DNA from: JALRBM01 sp966186595 | GTDB taxonomy: Bacteria; Patescibacteriota; Saccharimonadia; Saccharimonadales; Saccharimonadaceae | DNA: 11,481 nt | Assembly (NCBI GenBank): GCA_966186595.1 | Contig: CBIFWO010000028.1 | Location: forward strand, 1 to 11,481 | Direction of reading: 5' to 3' | Part shown: positions 1 to 5,434 of the stretch, in pieces | How positions within the stretch are numbered: the stretch's first letter is position 1 | Layout of the letters: the number at the start of each line of letters is the position of its first letter | Notes under the pieces: generated by a model | Seen by the model: only the letters and a program-made list of their open reading frames with translations | Told to the model about the DNA's origin: nothing | Databases searched by the model: none | Program-made: the position numbers and the translations under genes

Positions 1-237
1 CTGCGCTTCGCCGGCTTTTTTCTCCGCCGCAACAGCCGCCTGGATTCCTTCGTCCACTTTTGCCTGACGTTCGTCAATGATCTTTAAAAAGACAGGATAA
101 ACAAACTTGCCGAGTAGCCATACGAGGATCAGGAATGCAACAAGCTGCAATACCAATAGCGTCCAGTCAATGCCAAGACTGGTGAGAATATCGGCCTTTT
201 CCTTGTCAGCCGCCGCAGAGGCAAATTGCGTCATCAT
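1..237 (-). CDS. atpF: F-type ATP synthase subunit b, N-terminal part (cut by window edge)
   Basis: This is the N-terminal 79 residues of the b subunit, the membrane-anchored peripheral stalk that holds the F1 head against the c-ring. It was translated by hand because the reading frame runs off the window start. A short N-terminal segment of about 23 residues precedes one strong membrane helix (about residues 24-47, beginning IDWTLLVLQLVAFLILVW). A charged, alanine-rich helix follows (DERQAKVDEGIQAAVAAEKKAGEAQ as two stretches), as expected for the b-subunit stalk coiled coil. Two adjacent ATG codons (237 and 234) could both start it. The upstream AGGG overlaps the atpE stop codon and lies 9 bases before the first ATG, so I chose 237. 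The gap to atpE is 11 bases, so the two are co-transcribed and probably translationally coupled. Confidence 0.9.
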   Translation of the reverse strand, partial: MMTQFASAAADKEKADILTSLGIDWTLLVLQLVAFLILVWLLGKFVYPVFLKIIDERQAKVDEGIQAAVAAEKKAGEAQ

Positions 238-248
238 AAACGCTTACC

Positions 249-458
249 CTACGCTCGTGCGATGAAAGCTACGATGATACCGATGATTGCAAGGGCGTCA
301 GCAAAGACGATTGCGGTAATCATCAGCGTGCGAATGTCTGATAGTTTTTCTGGGTTTCGACCAAGTGCGTTAAGAGCAGCAGCACCAATCAAACCGATAC
401 CAAGAGCTGCACCAAGTGCTGGAAGGGCATATGCCAAACCGAAAGCTAATTGTTCCAT
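249..458 (-). CDS. atpE: F-type ATP synthase subunit c (c-ring proteolipid)
   Basis: This 69-residue, two-helix hairpin forms the rotating c-ring of the FO motor. Helix 1 (about 5-30) has the glycine/alanine-rich packing face (ALGAALGIGLIGAAAL). The polar loop is RNPE (34-37). Helix 2 (about 44-66) carries the ion-binding carboxylate, which is Asp54 in the context VFADALAI. Many related bacterial c subunits have Glu here, as in FAEALAI. The Na+-type ligand set (Gln in helix 1, then ESxxxY in helix 2) is absent, so proton coupling is the inference. A strong AAAGGAG site lies 10 bases before the ATG. The gene sits 27 bases after atpB and just before atpF, the usual order. Confidence 0.96.
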   Translation of the reverse strand: MEQLAFGLAYALPALGAALGIGLIGAAALNALGRNPEKLSDIRTLMITAIVFADALAIIGIIVAFIARA

Positions 459-485
459 AATTATATAACTCCTTTATTTAACTTC

Positions 486-1304
486 TTATATTCTATCATC
501 ACTTGTCGCCGTCTTAGTCGTAGCAGTGGGTGAATGATCGTCAGCATGCCCATGGGTTGCCAGGGCGAGGGAGGTAAAGATAAGTGTGAGGACAAAGAAA
601 ACATATGCCTGGATAAAGCCGATGAACAGCTCGAATGCCATGAAAAATGGCAGGACAACACTGGCGGCGTAGCTAGTCAGAATAGCAATCAAAAGAAGGA
701 GGACCTCGCCAGCAAACGCGTTTCCAAAAAGTCGAAAACTCAGCGCCACTAAACGAGAAAACTCACCAACAAACTCGAGGATTCCCTCGAATGCACCAAT
801 TGGATCCTTGAATGGGTTTTTAAGATAGCGCCTGATATTGCCAAAGATACCATGCTTTCGCACGGCATATACCTGCGACGCCACGATCGTAATGATCGCC
901 AGCGCAAAGGTAAAGTTGAGGTCGGCAGGCAGCGCGCGGAATAGGGGCACACCATTAAAAGTAACTGCCCCGACACCCGGCAGAACACTCAGCCAATAGG
1001 TGACCAGGATGACAAAAAACATCGTGATCGCCAGCGGGAAAATGCGACGAGCTGTTTTTTTATCGCCGATAATGTCTTCTGCTTGCGCCAAGAATCCTTC
1101 AAAGGCCCATTGAACGACGCCGACAAGGAAATTGCGCTTGCCCTGTTTTAACCTAGCCGCGACGTACCAAAGCAACGCAACCGTCACGATCACGCCGATT
1201 ACCCCTAGAACGATTGAATTCGTAATCGAAACGGGACCGAGCTTAAAGACTTCCTCGGCAGCAAGGCTAATGTGGGGTTCGGTAGCAGCAAAAGTAGTAA
1301 TCAT
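486..1304 (-). CDS. atpB: F-type ATP synthase subunit a
   Basis: This is subunit a, the stator with the two proton half-channels, 272 residues from the chosen start. The diagnostic segment is present: the essential arginine is Arg191 in LSFRLFGNAFAGE, followed by Glu200 at the usual spacing, with a strongly hydrophobic C-terminal helix pair after it. About five to six membrane helices are visible (near 28-50, 88-108, 130-147, 180-215, 217-250). The tail is His/Asp-rich (HGHADDH) and ends in a short hydrophilic stretch. The ATG at 1304 begins one base after the atpI TAA, suggesting coupled re-initiation. An alternative ATG at 1319 overlaps atpI by 14 bases but touches its AAGGA directly, which leaves no spacing, so I prefer 1304. 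Confidence 0.93.
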   Translation of the reverse strand: MITTFAATEPHISLAAEEVFKLGPVSITNSIVLGVIGVIVTVALLWYVAARLKQGKRNFLVGVVQWAFEGFLAQAEDIIGDKKTARRIFPLAITMFFVILVTYWLSVLPGVGAVTFNGVPLFRALPADLNFTFALAIITIVASQVYAVRKHGIFGNIRRYLKNPFKDPIGAFEGILEFVGEFSRLVALSFRLFGNAFAGEVLLLLIAILTSYAASVVLPFFMAFELFIGFIQAYVFFVLTLIFTSLALATHGHADDHSPTATTKTATSDDRI

Positions 1305-1305
1305 A

Positions 1306-1557
1306 TTATTTACGAACATTCCTTAACTGGCTACGAATGAGGAGGCCGGCAATAACTGAACCAGTCAGGATGCCAGCGGCAGTCACCCAAAACTTCGTTC
1401 CAAGCTGGCTGTCAATCCAGAATCCGACTAACATCAGGCCAATCGTTGGAACAAACATCCTCCACGTCGTATCACCAAGCGTTGCAAGCATTAAAATAAC
1501 CGTCGAAGATGTCGGCGGCACCTTAGGATCATCGCCTTTGGTTGGTGATGTAGCCAT
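1306..1557 (-). CDS. atpI: AtpI/AtpZ-like ATP synthase accessory membrane protein
   Basis: This is an 83-residue protein with two membrane helices (about 33-50 and 56-75). It has the family pattern G-x-x-L-x-G-x-W-x-D in GLMLVGFWIDSQLG, typical of the AtpI/AtpZ group encoded first in F-ATPase operons. Members are reported to help c-ring assembly and possibly Mg2+ or Ca2+ supply. The N-terminal 22 residues are hydrophilic. It is the first gene of the ATP synthase operon, and its stop overlaps the alternative atpB start. An extended -10 (TGGTATAGT on the minus strand) ends 10 bases before the ATG, so the predicted leader is only about 4 bases. An AAAGG lies at the very 5' end of that leader. 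Confidence 0.82.
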   Translation of the reverse strand: MATSPTKGDDPKVPPTSSTVILMLATLGDTTWRMFVPTIGLMLVGFWIDSQLGTKFWVTAAGILTGSVIAGLLIRSQLRNVRK

Positions 1558-1564
1558 GTACCTT

Positions 1565-1576
1565 TATACTATACCA
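1565..1576. promoter_or_regulatory. Overlapping divergent -10 boxes for atpI (minus) and the small zinc-finger gene (plus)
   Basis: The 12 bases TATACTATACCA read as TATACT on the plus strand (1565-1570) and as TGGTATAGT, an extended -10, on the minus strand (1568-1576). The two hexamers overlap by 3 bases. The plus-strand box has TTGGTG exactly 17 bases upstream (1542-1547), inside the first codons of atpI. Confidence 0.6.
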
Positions 1577-1597
1577 ACAGAAAGAGACTTTGCCTAG

Positions 1598-1798
1598 ATG
1601 CCCCGAAAAAATAATACGCCAATTCATCAGCCGTTTCGCTTCTTGTCAGGCTGCCAAAAGAAACGTCGTTACGTGAATGAACGAGAAGCTCAATCCGCTG
1701 CCGAACATCAAATGCTCCTGAAGCCGGATTTAGAATTATCTACTTATAAATGCGAACTTTGCAGCGGTTGGCATTTGACAAGACGGTCTAACCGCTAA
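1598..1798 (+). CDS. Small putative zinc-binding protein (CxxC...H)
   Basis: This 66-residue basic protein is divergent from the ATP synthase operon. Possible metal ligands are Cys19, Cys52, Cys55 and His59, in the C-terminal pattern Y-x-C-x2-C-x2-W-H-L-T. Its middle is rich in Ala, Glu and Lys and is probably helical. The overall shape (Cys then KKRRY, a helix, then YKC-x2-C-x2-WHLT) recalls short bacterial and phage zinc-finger ORFs of unknown function. I cannot name a family. The likely promoter is TTGGTG-N17-TATACT (1542-1570), with a weak AAAGAGA ribosome site 10 bases before the ATG. Base composition matches the housekeeping genes. Nucleic-acid binding is only a guess from the basic charge. 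Confidence 0.68.
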   Translation: MPRKNNTPIHQPFRFLSGCQKKRRYVNEREAQSAAEHQMLLKPDLELSTYKCELCSGWHLTRRSNR

Positions 1799-1823
1799 CA
1801 TAATGGTCAGTGACAGTAGACTA

Positions 1824-1848
1824 TGCTATACTTAATATAGTAAAGGGG
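1824..1848 (+). promoter_or_regulatory. Glutaredoxin promoter (extended -10) and ribosome binding site
   Basis: TGCTATACT at 1824-1832 is an extended -10. No convincing -35 box is seen 17 bases upstream (TGGTCA). The AAAGGGG at 1842-1848 lies 6 bases before the ATG at 1855 and fixes that start over an in-frame ATG at 1810 that lies upstream of the promoter. Confidence 0.65.
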
Positions 1849-1854
1849 ATTTTT

Positions 1855-2166
1855 ATGAGCGACACCGTTATTACACCGGATCCAACCGCCAAAACTGACG
1901 GCACTATCGATCCAAAAGTTATCATCTATAGCACCACCTGGTGTGCATTCTGCAAAACCGAAGAGCAATATCTGCAAAAACTCGGCGTTGATTACGTCAA
2001 GAAAGATATCGAGGAAGACAAAGAGGCTTACGAGGAGCTGATGGCAAAGAGCTCGGGCAGCTATCAGGGTGTTCCCGTTACCGATATTGCCGGTGATCTC
2101 GTCCTCGGCTTTGACCGTCGTAAGATTGACGAGCTATTAAAGGCAAAGCAACTGATCACAGCCTAA
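1855..2166 (+). CDS. Glutaredoxin-family thiol-disulfide oxidoreductase
   Basis: This is a 103-residue glutaredoxin/NrdH-like protein that reduces disulfides or mixed disulfides in the cytoplasm. The thioredoxin-fold core starts near residue 21 (VIIYSTTWC). The redox motif is Cys30-Ala-Phe-Cys33, the cis-proline motif is GVPV (Pro74), and the family's closing glycine segment is VLGFDRRKIDELL. The first 20 residues are a hydrophilic, proline/threonine-rich extension without signal-peptide character, longer than in minimal glutaredoxins. The CAFC dithiol replaces the CPYC of classical glutaredoxins, so the specific electron donor (glutathione, mycoredoxin-type thiol or thioredoxin reductase) cannot be deduced. 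It stands alone with its own promoter and a perfect terminator. Confidence 0.9.
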   Translation: MSDTVITPDPTAKTDGTIDPKVIIYSTTWCAFCKTEEQYLQKLGVDYVKKDIEEDKEAYEELMAKSSGSYQGVPVTDIAGDLVLGFDRRKIDELLKAKQLITA

Positions 2167-2186
2167 ATAGGCACAGCCATAAAAAG

Positions 2187-2218
2187 AATAGTCCAGACAA
2201 AATGTCTGGACTATTTTA
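2187..2218 (+). terminator. Rho-independent terminator after glutaredoxin
   Basis: A perfect 13-bp stem (2187-2199 with 2203-2215, core GTCCAGACA/TGTCTGGAC) with an AAA loop runs into TATTTT. The 5' flank AAAAAG gives it a short T-run on the other strand too, so it may act in both directions. Confidence 0.88.
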
Positions 2219-2231
2219 AATCTAAGGTTCA

Positions 2232-2279
2232 GCTTCCGGATGAGCGCTCCTCGCTAGGAGGACACGCCCATCCGGAGCC
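2232..2279 (-). terminator. Long imperfect hairpin directly after the 2282-2620 gene
   Basis: The outer arm TCCGGATG (2235-2242) pairs perfectly with CATCCGGA (2269-2276). Inside, GCG/CGC and CTCCT/AGGAG (loop CGCT, 2252-2255) continue the stem with a 4-base bulge. It starts 3 bases past the TAG. No T-run follows on the minus strand, so it could be a terminator or an mRNA 3'-end stabiliser. Confidence 0.55.
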
Positions 2280-2281
2280 TT

Positions 2282-2620
2282 CTAGCTCGGGAACGGAACC
2301 ACCATGATGTGATCGTCCGTGAAGTTGACAAGGGGGTGGTAGTCGCGTCCCATGAAGGTCACCGAGTCGCGGTCTTCCCAGACGAACATGGTTGCCCCAT
2401 GATCGTGGTCACTCGGGTCGATGACGTTGAGCTGCGCGTAGCCGCTCTCCGGAAGAACATCCCGAAGGCGCCACTCACAGAACTGACCGGCCTCGTTGGG
2501 AACGAACACGCGACTGCGTCCCTCGCGGATGCTTCCGTCGGGCTCCGCGACGATCACCAGCTGGTGGGAACCGTCGTAGATGTAAACGCGTGCACCCGGA
2601 CCAAGCTCTACTCTTTCCAT
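2282..2620 (-). CDS. GC-rich orphan small soluble protein, function unknown
   Basis: This is a 112-residue acidic protein that I do not recognise. It has no membrane helix or signal peptide. Its alternating beta-like pattern (ARVYIYDG, QLVIVAEPDG, SRVFVPN, ATMFVWEDRD, HIMVVPF) suggests a small beta-rich fold. It has several Asp/His residues (DPSDHDHG near 68-75) and a single Cys48. Codon use is unlike its neighbours: 19 of the first 29 codons after ATG end in G or C, against 12 of 29 in the adjacent ABC-F gene. The opening codons are AT-rich. GAGAGG lies 5 bases before the ATG, a TTGACA-N17-TACAGT promoter lies upstream and a hairpin follows the stop. A plus-strand ORF overlaps it but has no comparable signals. 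Confidence 0.75.
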   Translation of the reverse strand: MERVELGPGARVYIYDGSHQLVIVAEPDGSIREGRSRVFVPNEAGQFCEWRLRDVLPESGYAQLNVIDPSDHDHGATMFVWEDRDSVTFMGRDYHPLVNFTDDHIMVVPFPS

Positions 2621-2638
2621 CTCGTCCTCTCGCAGAAG

Positions 2639-2661
2639 GCTGCCACCTCAGGTGAAGCAGC
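2639..2661 (-). promoter_or_regulatory. Hairpin in the 5' leader of the 2282-2620 gene
   Basis: GCTGC/GCAGC and CACC/GGTG form a 9-bp stem with a two-base AA bulge (TT in the RNA) and a 3-base loop. It begins at about the predicted transcript start and ends 7 bases before the GAGAGG ribosome site. It could protect the 5' end or control ribosome access. No known riboswitch was recognised. Confidence 0.45.
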
Positions 2662-2668
2662 AAAATCT

Positions 2669-2697
2669 ACTGTAAAATATATTTAACATAATGTCAA
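2669..2697 (-). promoter_or_regulatory. Promoter of the 2282-2620 gene
   Basis: On the minus strand a perfect TTGACA (2692-2697) is followed after 17 bases by TACAGT (2669-2674) in a very AT-rich spacer. The start would be near 2662, giving a leader of about 42 bases. Confidence 0.68.
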
Positions 2698-2731
2698 TAA
2701 ACGTTGTGGCGCGCACACTCCATCCTTATAC

Positions 2732-4369
2732 TTATCCAATCTGTACGACATCGCCGGCAATTGCCTGGCGGAAATAACCATCGTGGCTAACATACAAAAT
2801 CGCACCGCTGTAGCGAGCGAGTGCCGTCTCTAGCTCCTCAATACTTGGAAGATCCAGATGATTTGTCGGCTCATCCAAAATCAGTAGTTGCGGATCATTC
2901 GCCAGCATCGCAATCAATTGAAAGCGCGCTTTCTGCCCACCGCTCAGTTTTGCGAGAGGAATATTGCCGTCGCTCTCCGTAAAAAGATAGTCACTCATCA
3001 GTCCGCGAATTTTCGTCGTGCTGATAGCCAGACCTCGATCGAGATACATTTGTTCAATCGCATCCTGAAGCGGCAGATCAAAGTAGCTCGGCGCAACCTC
3101 CTGCTCATAAATCCCGACGCGAACATGTTTGTCCAGGGACAACTCGCCAGAAAACAGCCTGATCGCAGCATCCTTACCAAGTAATTTCTTGATCAAGGTC
3201 GTTTTTCCAGCCCCATTTCGCCCCCGCAGCTCTAGCGCCTCACCCTCGCGAAGGTCGATATTCACGCCAGAGAAGAGGGGATTGTCACCATACCCCAGGC
3301 TCAGATCCTTGGCACTCACCAGTACATGCTTACTGCGCGACTCCTCATTTCTCAGATTCATGCGAATGTTTTTCGCCTTGAACTTATCGTAGCGCGACGC
3401 CGTTTTGTAATTCAGATTCGCCACTGATTCTTTATCAATCCAAAAGGTTGGTTTTTCAATCTTCTGAAGCTCTTCGAGCTCGCGCGCAGCCTCATTTTCG
3501 CGCCGCTTGAACTGTTTGATCGTATCTGGGTCACGCGCCTTTTCCTTCAGACGGCGGAATTGAATCACCTTTGCCTTCAGATTAGTGATCCGACGCTCAA
3601 TCAACTCAAATTCAGTCATCGCCGTTCCCGTGCTCACGGCATTTTGCTTCAGATACGCGTCATAATTCCCCTTGAAACTCGCGCTTTCACCATCTTTTAG
3701 CTCGATAATGCGATCGACTTCTTTTAGTACGTCACGATCATGAGTAATCACAAGCACCGCCTCGCGGGCACTTTTTAGCCAGTCGACAAACTGAGCCTTG
3801 GCAACATAATCCATATGGTTCGTTGGCTCGTCAACAAGCGCCAGCTGCGCCTGAGAATGCATGATCTTCACCACTTCGACCAATCGTTTTTGCCCACCAG
3901 ACAGGGAAGCAAAGACACGGTGCGCCACATCGGGAAGTTGAAAATTATCCAGCTCACGCTCAATCTGCTCTTCTATCTGATAAAACCCTTTATCATCAAA
4001 ACGCTGTAGCGCAGCCGTGTACCCCTCGATCATCCGCATGTTATCACCCATTTTTTCTGGATATGTTTCGATGATACGGCTGAGCTGCGGATATTCAGGG
4101 AGACCCGAAAGGATATACTGCAAAACTGTCATATCACCCAGGTCATGGTGTTCCTGCTGCGTCGCAACCACCACCGTACCGCGACGGTAAATAATATCTC
4201 CCGTGTAGTCTTTGTCTGTCCCCGCCAAAATCCCAAAAAGCGTCGACTTGCCAACACCATTACGGCCAATCACCCCAACCTTTTCTCCGTCTTCAATGCT
4301 AAATTTCACCTCACGCATCAGGAGCTTGGGTCCAAAGCTTTTTTCACTAACAGAAATATCGGCAATCAT
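2732..4369 (-). CDS. ABC-F family ATPase (ribosome-associated, two nucleotide-binding domains)
   Basis: This is a 545-residue tandem ABC ATPase without membrane helices, the ABC-F layout. Known members (EttA, Uup, ARE proteins) act on ribosomes at the E site. Domain 1: Walker A GRNGVGKS (35-42), signature LSGGQ (156-160), Walker B LALVDE with EPTNHMD (176-187), switch His210. The charged linker spans about 240-310 and is the likely P-site tRNA interaction motif. Domain 2: GRNGAGKT (383-390), LSGGQ (475-479), LLILDEPTNHLD (495-506), His529. I chose the ATG at 4369 because an extended -10 (TGGTATACT, 4379-4387) ends 9 bases before it and overlaps the longer alternative start at 4393. The exact subfamily, and whether it confers antibiotic resistance, cannot be told from the sequence. 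Confidence 0.93.
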   Translation of the reverse strand: MIADISVSEKSFGPKLLMREVKFSIEDGEKVGVIGRNGVGKSTLFGILAGTDKDYTGDIIYRRGTVVVATQQEHHDLGDMTVLQYILSGLPEYPQLSRIIETYPEKMGDNMRMIEGYTAALQRFDDKGFYQIEEQIERELDNFQLPDVAHRVFASLSGGQKRLVEVVKIMHSQAQLALVDEPTNHMDYVAKAQFVDWLKSAREAVLVITHDRDVLKEVDRIIELKDGESASFKGNYDAYLKQNAVSTGTAMTEFELIERRITNLKAKVIQFRRLKEKARDPDTIKQFKRRENEAARELEELQKIEKPTFWIDKESVANLNYKTASRYDKFKAKNIRMNLRNEESRSKHVLVSAKDLSLGYGDNPLFSGVNIDLREGEALELRGRNGAGKTTLIKKLLGKDAAIRLFSGELSLDKHVRVGIYEQEVAPSYFDLPLQDAIEQMYLDRGLAISTTKIRGLMSDYLFTESDGNIPLAKLSGGQKARFQLIAMLANDPQLLILDEPTNHLDLPSIEELETALARYSGAILYVSHDGYFRQAIAGDVVQIG

Positions 4370-4378
4370 ATCTGTAAA

Positions 4379-4387
4379 AGTATACCA
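4379..4387 (-). promoter_or_regulatory. Extended -10 promoter of the ABC-F gene, predicting a leaderless mRNA
   Basis: The minus strand reads TGGTATACT. The hexamer ends 9 bases before the ATG at 4369, so the usual start point lies about 3 bases from the start codon. No Shine-Dalgarno site can fit. Confidence 0.65.
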
Positions 4388-4392
4388 CGGCA

Positions 4393-4421
4393 TTGCAATT
4401 TTTAAGCATATGTGTTATTAT
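4393..4421 (+). promoter_or_regulatory. Promoter of tandem unit A
   Basis: TTGCAA (4393-4398), 17 bases, then TGTTATTAT, an extended -10 with hexamer TATTAT at 4416-4421. The block ATATGTGTTATTATAT and the following TAGTCAGA recur in the promoter of unit B. The predicted start is near 4428, giving a leader of about 39 bases. It lies back-to-back with the ABC-F promoter. Confidence 0.75.
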
Positions 4422-4466
4422 ATTTATAGTCAGAAGAAGTCCTTTCAAAGGGAAGAGGTCCCTGCA

Positions 4467-4829
4467 ATGACCCTCGCCATCGTCCTGATCGCTGCCAGCG
4501 TCCTCGTCTACATCGTTTTCCCGCGCCTCAAAGAGGCGCGAGCGAAGTCAGATGCGGCCACAAGATCTGCGCACGACATGGCCCTGGAGCCTCGCATCAT
4601 GACCCTCCTCCTGGAGATCAGAGTGCGGCACCAGATGGACCCCGGGGAGATCGACCCCGAGCGGGCCGTCCGGGAATTGTGGGCGACCGAAGAGATGCCC
4701 AGCTACCTGTCTGCGGACATGAGCCTGGACACGCTGGTCGCCACGATCAACGCCATCCAGCATGTCCGCCTCGAAGACGTCCTCGACAACATCGAGGAAG
4801 CAGGAGACAGGGAGACCTTCTCCAGCTGA
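4467..4829 (+). CDS. Tandem unit A: small membrane-anchored protein of an unrecognised family
   Basis: This is a 120-residue protein with one N-terminal membrane helix (about 2-18, LAIVLIAASVLVYIVF) followed by a charged, mostly helical domain. Residues 77-92 (MPSYLSADMSLDTLVA) align without gaps to residues 81-96 of the next gene (VPSGITRDMELPTMIA), sharing P, S, D, M, L, T and A. An IR motif also occurs in both about 28 residues earlier. The start is set by GGAAGAGG 8 bases upstream and by the promoter, which lies inside the longer open frame. Codon use is GC-rich: 23 of the first 29 codons after ATG end in G or C. It is a single-gene transcription unit with its own terminator. I cannot assign a function; a membrane-tethered cytoplasmic or extracytoplasmic domain are both possible. 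Confidence 0.82.
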   Translation: MTLAIVLIAASVLVYIVFPRLKEARAKSDAATRSAHDMALEPRIMTLLLEIRVRHQMDPGEIDPERAVRELWATEEMPSYLSADMSLDTLVATINAIQHVRLEDVLDNIEEAGDRETFSS

Positions 4830-4852
4830 CTAGCGCCGAGAACACCGCACCC

Positions 4853-4887
4853 GAGAAGGGCGCCGGTGTGACTCCGGCGCTCTTTTC
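4853..4887 (+). terminator. Terminator of unit A
   Basis: A 14-bp stem (GAGAAGGGCGCCGG, 4853-4866, with CCGGCGCTCTTTTC, 4874-4887) includes two G-U pairs and a 7-base loop. The pyrimidine tail is part of the stem, so it could also work on the opposite strand. It closely matches the terminator of unit B. Confidence 0.85.
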
Positions 4888-4923
4888 ATACCCCCGGTTC
4901 TTTACCCGCAATGTCCAATGACA

Positions 4924-4952
4924 TTGCTTTTTGGAATTATATGTGTTATTAT
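4924..4952 (+). promoter_or_regulatory. Promoter of tandem unit B
   Basis: TTGCTT (4924-4929), 17 bases, then TGTTATTAT with hexamer TATTAT at 4947-4952. It matches the unit A promoter in CATTGC, in the 11-base distance from CATTGC to ATATGTGTTATTATAT, and in TAGTCAGA just downstream. The predicted leader is about 38 bases. Confidence 0.75.
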
Positions 4953-4996
4953 ATACTAGTCAGATTACGCGTTCTTTTCGTAGAGAGGCACCACCC

Positions 4997-5368
4997 ATGC
5001 GTGAAACGCTCATCCCGCTGGCGCTCCAGCTGCTCACGTTCGTTTCTGGTCTCATCACCAGGCCCATCGAGGTCCTGGGGGGCTGGATGACCGAGCTCTG
5101 GAACGGCGCCAACCTGGAGGAGCAGAACCGGGAGGAGAACTTTCTCCGCCGGCTCTTCACGATCAGGCGAGACTGGATGAACAATCCCGTTCGCCTGGGC
5201 CAGGAACTCAACAAGCTGTTCCAGCTGTACCGCACGGTGCCGAGCGGCATCACGCGGGACATGGAGCTGCCAACCATGATCGCCATCCTTGAGACGAGGA
5301 CCGGTCACAGGGGCGGGCTGGATGCCAACAGGCAAGCCCTCTCACTCACCGAAACCTCCACGCGCTGA
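4997..5368 (+). CDS. Tandem unit B: small protein, diverged paralogue of unit A
   Basis: This is a 123-residue protein with a hydrophobic, probably membrane-associated N-terminal segment (about 4-29, LIPLALQLLTFVSGLI) interrupted near Arg22-Pro23. A charged helical domain follows (EEQNREENFLRRLFTIRRDW). The VPS-x4-DM-x-L-x-T segment (81-93) aligns with unit A, and IRR (56-58) with IRV there. GAGAGG 8 bases before the ATG sets the start; the longer open frame would begin upstream of the promoter's -10. Twenty-four of the first 29 codons after ATG end in G or C. The stop context TGACAGGCGCCGA copies that of unit A (TGACTAGCGCCGA). Function unknown. Paralogy rests on a short aligned segment plus near-identical flanks. 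Confidence 0.82.
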   Translation: MRETLIPLALQLLTFVSGLITRPIEVLGGWMTELWNGANLEEQNREENFLRRLFTIRRDWMNNPVRLGQELNKLFQLYRTVPSGITRDMELPTMIAILETRTGHRGGLDANRQALSLTETSTR

Positions 5369-5391
5369 CAGGCGCCGAATTCACCCTGCCC

Positions 5392-5423
5392 GAAGAGGCG
5401 CCGGCGATTTCGGCGCTCTCTTC
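5392..5423. terminator. Bidirectional terminator between unit B and the glycosyltransferase gene
   Basis: GAAGAGGCGCCG (5392-5403) pairs with CGGCGCTCTCTTC (5411-5423) as a 12-bp stem with one bulged base. Both unit B (plus, stop at 5368) and the glycosyltransferase gene (minus, stop at 5435) end here. CTCTTC-type tails are available on both strands. Confidence 0.8.
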
Positions 5424-5434
5424 ATATCCAGGCA

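Noticed and set aside
2309..2686. 125-codon plus-strand open frame opposite the 2282-2620 gene
   Set aside because: No promoter or ribosome site, and it runs through the leader hairpin and promoter of the minus-strand gene, which has a full set of signals.
4441..4462. Two overlapping small hairpins in the unit A leader (CCTT/AAGG and GGGA/TCCC) that could hide the ribosome site
   Set aside because: Stems are only 4 bp and are not preserved in the unit B leader, so they may be chance.
4212..4829. Longer form of unit A starting at 4212
   Set aside because: It would read through the ABC-F coding region on the other strand and through its own promoter. The GGAAGAGG site supports 4467.
4827..5368. 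TGA recoded as glycine (code 25)
   Set aside because: Both TGA codons are followed at once by terminators, and no in-frame TGA occurs in the conserved genes, so TGA is a stop here.
4391..5423. Integron-type gene cassettes, suggested by repeated flanks around short ORFs
   Set aside because: No GTTRRRY core sites or attC-like folded repeats, no integrase, and the two coding regions look paralogous. Duplication of whole units explains the repeats better.
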